The position numbers were made by a program, and so were the translations under genes. Below, piece after piece: positions 16,808 to 22,578 of a stretch of 22,578 nt of DNA. This DNA comes from Planctomycetota bacterium (lineage in GTDB: Bacteria; Planctomycetota; Planctomycetia; Pirellulales; Pirellulaceae): assembly GCA_029259935.1 (NCBI GenBank), contig JAJDEH010000095.1, forward strand, positions 1 through 22,578. The letters are read 5' to 3'. The notes beneath the pieces are model-generated. The model had not been told where the DNA came from and searched no databases. It saw nothing but the letters and a program-made list of their open reading frames with translations. The stretch's first letter is position 1. Each line of letters begins with the position of its first letter.

Positions 16808-16836
16808 GCGGCGGGATGAAACCTTCATCCCGCCGC
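16808..16836. terminator. Bidirectional terminator hairpin between convergent genes
   Basis: GCGGCGGGATGAA and TTCATCCCGCCGC form a perfect 13-bp stem around a three-base loop (ACC). It lies 46 bases past the plus-strand gene ending at 16761 and 44 bases past the minus-strand gene ending at 16881. T-rich bases follow on the plus strand (16837-16848), but no long T run. Position and stem strength favour a shared terminator. Confidence 0.7.
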
Positions 16837-16880
16837 TTCGCATTTCTTGACGACGCGCGTTGATGTCCAGAACTGCCGCG

Positions 16881-17951
16881 CTAGCTCTGATTCTTCATCA
16901 GTTCCAGCATCGACTCGCCAAATGCCTTGCCGATGCGGTTAAACCAAATCGCGCTGCCAAGGTAGTGATACGGCCGGTCCGAACCGACTTTTTTCCACTC
17001 TTCGAAATGCTTCTGCCAGCCTGGAAATACACGTTCGGCTTCCTTATCGGCCAACACGTCGGTGCGGATCGCCTTGACGTTCCCTTTGAACTCGGCCACG
17101 TCGTTCATCGCCAACTGGGCCTCGGCGACTTGCACCATGCCACCCTTGGCGGGCTTAGATCCGTTTTGTCCCAATGCACCAATCACAAACGGCAGTTCGG
17201 GTGCCTTCAAGTCCTTGCGAACATCGTTGATGAACATTTTCATGTTCGCTTCATATTCGACCGGCGCGGCTTCGCCGAACATGTCGTTGAAACCTTGGAA
17301 CCAAACGAACCCGGCCAGTTCCAACTTCTTACCCTTGAGCGCCGGGAACATCGTCTCGTAGTTGTCGTACGTCTCTTGGATTTCTTTCATCATGTTGCGA
17401 TACGACGAACCATACACCGACTTGATCTCTTCCATCGTGGGCAACGGGTCGTTGCGTTTGCGTTTCTCATTGTTCTTCGTGACCCGTTGCTGGGCCTGTT
17501 CAAGTTCTTTCTGGAGCGCTTCATCGCTGGGAAGCCCGGCGCTGGGCGAGCGGAACTTTTGGTACAGGGAGTGTCCGCCCCAGGCCGCTTTGATCAGCAG
17601 CACGGGCTCGTCAAAGTGATTTCCCATCGCGTTGCCGAATTCGAGTTCGGCCCCGGTCTTGTTCGGCGAGCCATAGCCAATCGTCAAGCCGCCACTGCGG
17701 TTTAAAAACTTGATGAATACATCATCGCGGACGATCCACTCATCTCCCCTCCGCAGATGGGCGAACTGGTCCTTGGTCTTGGCGTCCGTGGCTTGATGAT
17801 CCATCAAAGCATTGGCGGCCTTGCCTTCCATGTTGGATTGGCCAGCGAGGATGAAGACTTTGACGGTTTGCGATTCCGCCGCCGACAAAGCCGAGGCGAA
17901 AGAAAGGGCCAGCACGATTGCCAGCGCGATGCCGCTGAATTGCGTTTTCAT
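16881..17951 (-). CDS. Exported SASA-domain esterase (sialate O-acetylesterase-like)
   Basis: A secreted SGNH-type hydrolase, probably removing acetyl or related ester groups from carbohydrates; the true substrate is not shown. 356 residues from an ATG at 17951, with AGGA ten bases upstream. The signal peptide is MKTQFSGIALAIVLALSFASALSA. The nucleophile block is FILAGQSNMEG, with Ser39. The glycine block is IKAAWGGHSLYQKF. The third block appears as FVWFQGFND (W-x-QG-x-x-D). Near the C-terminus, DRPYHYLGSAIWF supplies the likely catalytic His329, with Asp325 close by. Planctomycetes carry many such enzymes, often near sulfatases, but here it stands alone. The name sialate O-acetylesterase comes from the family and should not be read as proof of sialic acid use. 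Confidence 0.9.
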   Translation of the reverse strand: MKTQFSGIALAIVLALSFASALSAAESQTVKVFILAGQSNMEGKAANALMDHQATDAKTKDQFAHLRRGDEWIVRDDVFIKFLNRSGGLTIGYGSPNKTGAELEFGNAMGNHFDEPVLLIKAAWGGHSLYQKFRSPSAGLPSDEALQKELEQAQQRVTKNNEKRKRNDPLPTMEEIKSVYGSSYRNMMKEIQETYDNYETMFPALKGKKLELAGFVWFQGFNDMFGEAAPVEYEANMKMFINDVRKDLKAPELPFVIGALGQNGSKPAKGGMVQVAEAQLAMNDVAEFKGNVKAIRTDVLADKEAERVFPGWQKHFEEWKKVGSDRPYHYLGSAIWFNRIGKAFGESMLELMKNQS

Positions 17952-18076
17952 TTGGGGGTGTTCCTGATAACGAGCGGATTGGCTTCCAATACAAGCAAGA
18001 GACGGGAGCGCCTCATGAGGACTACAGAATAGTCACTTTCTCCCGCCTTGTCTCGTAGCGGAGCGCGGTTTGGGCC

Positions 18077-18193
18077 GGCGAGCCCCCAGCGTTAGCTGGG
18101 CGGGTAACGCGGACCATCACGGCGGTCGCCTACTCAATTAGGCGTCAGCCAACCGCTGCATCGTTACCCCACGACTAACGTCGAGGGCTCGCC
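18077..18193. repeat. Inverted repeat pair GGCGAGCCC..CGTTAG..GGGTAACG
   Basis: The left arm (18077-18109) and the reverse complement of the right arm (18162-18193) share GGCGAGCCC, CGTTAG and GGGTAACG but differ between these blocks. Each arm also folds on itself (CCCAGC-GTTA-GCTGGG on the left, CGAC-TAAC-GTCG on the right), and the differing bases keep the pairing. A further hairpin, CGCCTA-CTCAAT-TAGGCG, lies between them (18127-18144). A third copy is at 19082-19111. Lying just past the stop of the enoyl reductase gene, it may also end that transcript. Confidence 0.7.
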
Positions 18194-18228
18194 GGGACAT
18201 CGGGGCTCGCCAGAACATCGGCCCGCCG

Positions 18229-19032
18229 TCAATCCGGCCGCATCGCCTTGCGAACGATTTCGTTGTCAAAATAGTTGATCGACATGCCGGCGTCCACGAT
18301 CACCGATTGAGCGGTGACCCCGGACGAACGGGGGCTCAACAAGAAGGCCGCGCAGTTGGCGACTTCCTCGGTCCGCACCGCCTGCCCCCGTGGAATCACT
18401 TCTTCGGCAAACAAATAGGCGTCGACATAGCCCGGAATGCCGGCCGACGCGGATGTCTTCAACAGACCCGAGGCGACGGCGTTAAAGCGCACTTTGGAAA
18501 AGCGGCTGAACGACTTCGCAAGAAACGCCAATGACGAATCCAAAGCCGCTTTGACCGGAGCCATGAAGCCATAGCTTTCACTGGCCATGCGCGTTGTCGA
18601 AATCGAAATGGTAACGACCGAGGCGTTTTCGGTGAGCAAATCGCGAAAGGCATTGCAAATCGCGATGAACGAAAAACAAGAGATGTCGATGGCGCGAAGG
18701 AATTGATCCTTGGTGGTTTCGTGGAAGGCGCGAACCTGCCCGTCGTAGTCGGCGAAGGCGATCGAGTGGACCAGGCCGTCTATGGAAGAGTGCTTGGCCG
18801 CCACGTCGTTTTGCAGTTGGGCGATTTGATCTTCGTGTTCCACGTCGCAGACGAAAATGTCGGCGTCCCCGAGCAGTTTGGCAACTTTGGTTTTGCGATC
18901 CTCACTGCGAACGACGTAGACAACCTTCGCTCCGGCGTCGGCCAACGTGCGGCCGATGTGGTAAGCGACGCTCTTCTTGTTCGCGACACCGAAGACCAGA
19001 ATCGTTTTGTTTGCTAATTGCAGAAAGTCCAT
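18229..19032 (-). CDS. FabI-like enoyl-[acyl-carrier-protein] reductase
   Basis: A short-chain dehydrogenase expected to reduce trans-2-enoyl-ACP with NAD(P)H. 267 residues, FabI size, from an ATG at 19032. The nucleotide-binding start is [13 protein letters not shown] (15-27), the FabI form of the Rossmann loop. HSIAFAD is at 89-95. The catalytic pair with FabI spacing (Y-x6-K) is Tyr154 and Lys161 in [15 protein letters not shown], followed by [21 protein letters not shown]. By direct alignment with E. coli FabI, the extra active-site tyrosine (Tyr146) is Ile144 here. The PIRT segment after the SAG motif is also changed. It is therefore a divergent FabI-type enzyme and may act on an unusual acyl chain. 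Last gene of the leftward cluster, 97 bp after the dehydratase. Confidence 0.88.
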   Translation of the reverse strand: MDFLQLANKTILVFGVANKKSVAYHIGRTLADAGAKVVYVVRSEDRKTKVAKLLGDADIFVCDVEHEDQIAQLQNDVAAKHSSIDGLVHSIAFADYDGQVRAFHETTKDQFLRAIDISCFSFIAICNAFRDLLTENASVVTISISTTRMASESYGFMAPVKAALDSSLAFLAKSFSRFSKVRFNAVASGLLKTSASAGIPGYVDAYLFAEEVIPRGQAVRTEEVANCAAFLLSPRSSGVTAQSVIVDAGMSINYFDNEIVRKAMRPD

Positions 19033-19081
19033 GGGATCGCTCTTGGCGTTCGGAAGTCGATGTTGGCAGTCTTCATCAGAA

Positions 19082-19111
19082 TTACCCCCCAGCTAACGCC
19101 GAGGGCTCGCC
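19082..19111. repeat. Third copy of the CTAACG..GAGGGCTCGCC repeat
   Basis: This 30-base stretch matches 18164-18193 at 26 of 30 positions by direct comparison, in the same orientation. It occupies the gap between the dehydratase and enoyl reductase genes. As RNA from the minus strand it would form part of the intercistronic region and could influence processing. Confidence 0.65.
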
Positions 19112-19129
19112 GTAACGGGCTCGCCGCGA

Positions 19130-19552
19130 CTACACCTCAGCCATCGAGCACGCGAATTGAAATCTTACGGTCACCTTGCCACCGACGCTTGCTTTTCCGG
19201 TAAGAAAGAAAGCATCGGCCAGGCGTTCGTCCAGCGTGACTTCCATTTGTATCGTGTCGCCGGGACGGACCATTTTCTTGAACTTCACATCGTTGAGCCG
19301 CGTTGCCACGGGCACGCCCGCTCCGTCTTCGACGAATTTGGCCAGCAGAATCGCGCCGGCTTGCATGGTCGCTTCACAGAGGATCACCCCCGGCACCAAC
19401 GGAAAGTCGGGATAGTGGCCCTGGAAAAAGAACTCGTCGGCACGGAACGTTTTGCGGCAGACGATCTTGTCATCCGTTTGCTCGACGATCTCATCCACCA
19501 ACAGCATCGGGCCGCGATGGGGGATCGCTTGTTGGATTGCTTCAAGAGTCAT
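19130..19552 (-). CDS. FabZ-like 3-hydroxyacyl-ACP dehydratase
   Basis: A hot-dog-fold enzyme expected to remove water from 3-hydroxyacyl-ACP. 140 residues, normal for FabZ, from an ATG at 19552. The substrate-entry motif [12 protein letters not shown] is at 11-22. The catalytic pair is His46 in [16 protein letters not shown] and Glu60, 14 residues later exactly as in E. coli FabZ (His54, Glu68). The following helix reads ATMQAGAIL. The later strand [14 protein letters not shown] is also typical. The start codon lies upstream of the oxidoreductase stop, giving an 11-bp overlap, so translation is probably coupled. Whether it serves general fatty acid synthesis or only this cluster is not decided by sequence; the context suggests the latter. 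Confidence 0.92.
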   Translation of the reverse strand: MTLEAIQQAIPHRGPMLLVDEIVEQTDDKIVCRKTFRADEFFFQGHYPDFPLVPGVILCEATMQAGAILLAKFVEDGAGVPVATRLNDVKFKKMVRPGDTIQMEVTLDERLADAFFLTGKASVGGKVTVRFQFACSMAEV

Positions 19553-21002
19553 TCTTACTCGCCGAGGAAAGAGACGTTGAACCCGAGGCTGCCATTAGCA
19601 GAGCGTCGACGTCGTTGGCCACAATGACACCGTAGTTGATCGCGCCCAGCCAGCCCGACATGATAATGCCGACGCTGCCCGCATGATACAAGCCTTTGAT
19701 TTGTTCCGGCAAACTGCGGCTAACCGGCAGTCCCTCGAACTTAGTGCCAAAGCTCGCGCCGTCGACGTGCTTGGTGTAGTGCTGGAAAGTGCGAGGCGTG
19801 GCCGCTTCGACGTGGACCACCCGTTCGCGGATGTTGGGAACGTACTTTTCCGCGGCCGCCAACGTGGTTTCAATCAGGTCGTTCTTACTCGCTTCGTACT
19901 CTTCGTCGGATAGTCCATTCCAGTCTTCGTAGCGAGCGTTGGTACTGGAAACCATCAGGCAGCGGGGGCGCCCCTCGGGCCGAATGTGTGGATAGTAAAA
20001 CGAAAACGTGCGACTAGTAACGTCGCGGCTAAGCAGCAGGTCCGTCCGAAACACCGGCGCGGTGGAACTGAACAGAAGGTCGCCCGTCGATTCGTCAATT
20101 CGTTCATCGGGATGCAGCGCCATGTAGACCTGGGTGCTGGAATTGTTGAGGCGGACAGCCCGCGCCTCATCCACGAACGAATTATCAAAGTGCTGCTCGC
20201 CTACTAGCCGGAAAATCGTAGCGCGGAGGTTGGCGTTGGAGACAACCGCGCGGGCCTTGACAACTCGCCCGTTCACCTCAACGGCAGAAACGCGGCCTTT
20301 ATCGACGTGGATCTTGTCGACGTCACACTTGATTCGTACGTCGACGCCGCTGTTGAGCAGATCGGCCTGCATCAGTTCGATCAGCCGGTCGGTTCCGCCT
20401 TGGAACGTGTAGACACCTTTCGACATAAAATTGGAAAACACGATGCCATAAGTAATCGCGGGATCTTCCAGAGTCGATCCGTTGGCGTAAGTGATCGGCT
20501 CCATCAGCAAGCGGATAACGTCTTCGCGGCCGGGGAAGAATTTATCAAACAGTTCGCGCGTGGTCAGCGACTGATCGTCGTAGAAGTTCATTCCGCGCGC
20601 GGCGTCGAAGAAGCCGTTGACGGCGTCGGCTTCGATACCGAATTGGCCGGTCAGCAATCGCGTAAAGTCCTCGCGATTGAACGAAGTCGTCAGCGAGAAC
20701 ATCGGATTATCGAATCGAATGTTCTTCAACTGCACGATCGAGTCGGCGATTTCGCGAGTCCAGTAGCGGCGGCAACTCTTGATCATGCCGACGGGAAAGC
20801 CGTGCAAGGAGATGTCAAAGATGTGCCCGCCCGGCCGCTTGAACCAAGTGGCCATCCCGCCCAGCTTGTAATGTTGTTCCAGCAGCAGCACCGAATAACC
20901 CGCCCGGGCCAGCACATTGGCCGAGGTCAATCCGGCCAGACCGCTGCCGATGACGATCACATCGTACTGGTCCTTCGCACCTTTCAGGAAATCTTTGGGC
21001 AT
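19542..21002 (-). CDS. CrtI-like FAD-dependent oxidoreductase (phytoene desaturase / retinol saturase family)
   Basis: An FAD flavoprotein of the carotenoid desaturase/isomerase superfamily (COG1233 type), which desaturates, saturates or isomerises long hydrophobic chains. 486 residues from an ATG at 21002; a TTG at 21059 would add 19 residues and has no ribosome site. The dinucleotide fold opens the protein: [20 protein letters not shown] (13-32), the ribose-binding acid in [14 protein letters not shown] (38-51), then [11 protein letters not shown]. The middle reads [15 protein letters not shown] and [11 protein letters not shown]. The C-terminal FAD motif is [22 protein letters not shown], the form in this family. 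No carotenoid genes lie nearby; it is embedded with ACP, ketosynthase, FabZ and FabI-like genes, so an acyl-ACP or derived lipid is a more likely substrate than phytoene. Confidence 0.88.
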   Translation of the reverse strand: MPKDFLKGAKDQYDVIVIGSGLAGLTSANVLARAGYSVLLLEQHYKLGGMATWFKRPGGHIFDISLHGFPVGMIKSCRRYWTREIADSIVQLKNIRFDNPMFSLTTSFNREDFTRLLTGQFGIEADAVNGFFDAARGMNFYDDQSLTTRELFDKFFPGREDVIRLLMEPITYANGSTLEDPAITYGIVFSNFMSKGVYTFQGGTDRLIELMQADLLNSGVDVRIKCDVDKIHVDKGRVSAVEVNGRVVKARAVVSNANLRATIFRLVGEQHFDNSFVDEARAVRLNNSSTQVYMALHPDERIDESTGDLLFSSTAPVFRTDLLLSRDVTSRTFSFYYPHIRPEGRPRCLMVSSTNARYEDWNGLSDEEYEASKNDLIETTLAAAEKYVPNIRERVVHVEAATPRTFQHYTKHVDGASFGTKFEGLPVSRSLPEQIKGLYHAGSVGIIMSGWLGAINYGVIVANDVDALLMAASGSTSLSSASKNDS

Positions 21003-21110
21003 GCCGAGCGGGCGGGCTAAATGAGCTAAGTGGATTTCTTCAGGTGACGCTAACGACAAAGCCGAAGCGTCGGTTTTGAAGTTGCGGATTCCTTAGCTAC
21101 GAAGTAGCGG

Positions 21111-21272
21111 CAGCATGTAGCCTGGGGCGTAAGCCCCAGGAATGTGGGCAAAACGGAATCAAGCCCCGAAAGGGGCGACAGCGGCGGTGCGCTACAGTTG
21201 CTGCCGCCCCTTTCGGGGCTCCGATCCTTAGCTGCTGATCATCCTGGGGCTTACGCCCCAGGCTACATGCTG
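21111..21272. repeat. 162-bp nested palindromic element with perfect 31-bp arms
   Basis: The outer arms, 21111-21141 and 21242-21272, are perfect reverse complements over 31 bases; each arm is itself a hairpin built on CCTGGGGC-GTAA-GCCCCAGG. Inner arms of 16 bases (AGCCCCGAAAGGGGCG at 21162-21177, and 21205-21220) are also perfect and are again self-complementary. The element could fold as one long cruciform or as four small hairpins. It encodes no protein and lies in the gap between the ACP and oxidoreductase genes. It looks like a dispersed planctomycete repeat or a MITE-like element; no target-site duplication was recognised. Confidence 0.85.
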
Positions 21273-21309
21273 TCGTCCCTACGGGACTGGCAAAATGCAC
21301 AACGTCAAA

Positions 21310-21362
21310 ACGCGTCCGTGAGGGAACGGATCCGTGTCGTCCCTCGCTGACGCGTCGGGTTA
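21310..21362. repeat. Second palindromic repeat of the TAACCCG..GCGTCAGCGAGG family
   Basis: The arm at 21310-21325 (ACGCGTCCGTGAGGGA) pairs with 21340-21355 with two mismatches. Read on the minus strand, 21362-21338 gives TAACCCGACGCGTCAGCGAGGG, split here as TAACCCG-AC-GCGTCAGCGAGG plus G, the same core as at 14105. A run of seven A follows at 21364-21370. It lies 30 bp past the ACP stop, so it might also act as a weak terminator, though on the minus strand the A run would lie upstream of the hairpin. Confidence 0.65.
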
Positions 21363-21392
21363 CTAAAAAAATGATCCAGGGCGGCCGATGAA

Positions 21393-21653
21393 CTAAGCTT
21401 TTTGCATGTCTTTCATTAGCGGTTCCAGGTACGTGACCGTGCTCGACATGCTGGCCAGTTCTTTATAGTCCTCTTCGGGGATTTGAATGCGGTGGCGTTT
21501 GCGAAGTTCCATCACGATATCGAGGAAGTCCATGCTGTCGAGTTCCAACTGTTCGCGGAATGCGACCGCGTCGTCAAGACTGCTAAGGTCTTCGTCGGGC
21601 GCGATGTCCTCCAGAATATTCAGTACTTCGTCACGAATTTCAGAACGTGTCAT
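21393..21653 (-). CDS. Acyl carrier protein
   Basis: Carries the growing acyl chain as a thioester on phosphopantetheine. 86 residues, acidic, from an ATG at 21653 with GGAG eleven bases upstream. The attachment motif is LELDSMDFLDIV, with Ser40 as the modified residue; the common form is DSLD or DSMD. Helix 1 (SEIRDEVLNILEDI) and helix 3 (IPEEDYKELASMSSTVTYLEPL) fit the ACP fold. It begins 81 bp after the ketosynthase stop and is followed by palindromic repeats before the oxidoreductase. It differs from the housekeeping AcpP consensus (DSLDTVE), which supports a dedicated role in this cluster. A separate acpP is expected elsewhere in the genome. Confidence 0.92.
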   Translation of the reverse strand: MTRSEIRDEVLNILEDIAPDEDLSSLDDAVAFREQLELDSMDFLDIVMELRKRHRIQIPEEDYKELASMSSTVTYLEPLMKDMQKA

Positions 21654-21734
21654 GCGATTATTTTCTCCACTTGATAATTCACGGGCCGTCCAGGAGTTCC
21701 GGCTTAAGGGCCGAGTCGCGCGGTCAACGGCCCG

Positions 21735-22578
21735 CTAAAACCTTTTCACAATTACCGCCGAATTGATCCCCAGCATTCCAAACGAGTTGTTGAGGATAAG
21801 ATCGGCTTTCCCAATTTCCTTGGATTCATTTAACACGAGGCCATTCACGTCGCACAGTGGATCGAGCTGGTCGACGTTGATCGTCGGATGACAGATTCCG
21901 TCCTGGAACGAGCCGAGATTTCCGGCCAGTTCGAGTGCTCCTGCCGCTCCCATGGTGTGTCCGATAAAGCTTTTGGTGTTGTTGATGTGCGTCCGCTTGG
22001 ATTCGCCGAAGACCCGGCGGACCGCGTCGCACTCTTGCGTGTCGCCACTGTCGGTGCCAGTGGCGTGCGTGCTGAGGATGTCAATCTGTTCCGCGACGAG
22101 GCCCGCGCGTCGCAAGGCCAGTTGCATGCATTCGGCCTGCCGCTCGGGGTTGGGCAGCACGAAATCGGTGGCGTCGGTGTTGATGGCGTAGCCAACCAAC
22201 TCGAAATAAATCCGTGCCCCGCGTCGCTTGGCATCTTCCAGCCGTTCGACCACATAGACGCAACCACCTTCGGAAACCACAATGCCGCTCCGTTCAGTAT
22301 CGAAGGGCCGGCTGGCCTTGGTCGGATCATCGTGTTCGGCCAGAGCGCCTTGGCTTTTGAAGCTGGCAAAGATGCCAAACGTGTGGATCGACTCCGACAC
22401 GCCGCCCGCCAGCGCGACATCGCACTCGTTCAGCCGCAGCATCTGCGCGCCTTGAATCAGCCCCGCATTGCCGGCGGCGCAGGCCGCGCCGATGGTATAG
22501 TGCGCTCCGGTGATGCCCATGTTCAGCGCGACTTCGCCCGCCGGATTATTCGCCACCGTCCGCGGGTTGTGATGATGC
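21735..22578 (-). CDS. Beta-ketoacyl-ACP synthase, KAS II type (N-terminus cut by window edge)
   Basis: A condensing enzyme that extends an acyl chain from malonyl-ACP. The 280 codons visible are the C-terminal two thirds, open to the right edge. The nucleophile Cys lies in YTIGAACAAGNAG. The two catalytic histidines are in STHATGTDSGDTQE and in KSFIGHTMGAAGALE, with the conserved Lys just before the second. SRPFDTERSGIVVSEGG and NNSFGMLGINSAVIV are the other family marks. All catalytic residues are present, so this is an active KAS, not a chain-length factor. The nucleophile region (GAACAAG) departs slightly from FabF (TACAAG). First gene seen of the leftward cluster; more of the cluster may lie beyond the edge. 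Confidence 0.93.
   Translation of the reverse strand, partial: HHHNPRTVANNPAGEVALNMGITGAHYTIGAACAAGNAGLIQGAQMLRLNECDVALAGGVSESIHTFGIFASFKSQGALAEHDDPTKASRPFDTERSGIVVSEGGCVYVVERLEDAKRRGARIYFELVGYAINTDATDFVLPNPERQAECMQLALRRAGLVAEQIDILSTHATGTDSGDTQECDAVRRVFGESKRTHINNTKSFIGHTMGAAGALELAGNLGSFQDGICHPTINVDQLDPLCDVNGLVLNESKEIGKADLILNNSFGMLGINSAVIVKRF

Noticed and set aside
18227..18231. UGA stop of the FabI-like gene as a possible selenocysteine codon, given selA/selB in the window
   Set aside because: The protein already has full FabI length, and the following codons run into the repeat element and soon reach a stop; no SECIS-like context is needed.
18077..21362. Possible CRISPR array from repeated palindromes
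   Set aside because: The repeats are of different families, irregularly spaced and interrupted by genes; there are no spacers of uniform length and no cas genes.

Overview
The window reads as a chromosomal segment from a planctomycete, most likely of the Pirellulales type. The reasons are indirect but agree. It carries several small exported proteins of kinds I know only from that phylum (Tyr/His/Cys-rich, Pro/Gln-rich or basic). It has a sialate-O-acetylesterase-like exported hydrolase, a secretin set with its own lipoproteins, weak or absent Shine-Dalgarno sequences on many genes, and palindromic intergenic repeats with cores such as TAACCCG..GCGTCAGCGAGG. No 16S or other taxonomic marker is present, so this is inference.

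Layout. 1-1121 (-) is the N-terminal part of an MFS transporter running off the left edge. 1463-2509 (+) is a Pro/Gln-rich lipoprotein. 2522-7437 (-) is a four-gene block transcribed leftwards: secretin, OmpA-like lipoprotein, TPR lipoprotein, conserved hypothetical. The first three resemble the outer-membrane module of a Tad/Flp-type pilus (RcpA/CpaC, RcpB/CpaD, TadD), but no ATPase, pilin or inner-membrane gene is present here. 7845-9489 (+) holds two exported proteins of unknown function. 9639-13029 (+) is selB followed by selA, the decoding and tRNA-charging parts of selenocysteine synthesis; no tRNA-Sec, selD or obvious selenoprotein was found. 13131-13970 (+) is an exported hypothetical that appears to use a TTG start. 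14181-15641 (+) is guaB (IMP dehydrogenase), overlapped for 50 bp by an exported planctomycete-type protein that ends at 16761. A strong hairpin at 16808-16836 separates it from a convergent SASA-domain esterase (16881-17951, -).

18229-22578 (-) is the most interesting part: a fatty-acid-synthase-like cluster read right to left as ketosynthase (KAS II type, cut by the window edge), acyl carrier protein, CrtI-like FAD oxidoreductase, FabZ-like dehydratase and FabI-like enoyl reductase. A CrtI-type desaturase/isomerase inside a dedicated KAS-ACP-FabZ-FabI set suggests a specialised lipid or polyene pathway rather than housekeeping fatty acid synthesis. The layout recalls gene sets proposed for ladderane lipid synthesis in anammox planctomycetes. 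The cluster is interrupted by several palindromic repeats, including a 162-bp element with perfect 31-bp arms between the ACP and the oxidoreductase genes.

No CRISPR array, tRNA, rRNA, transposase or integrase was found.
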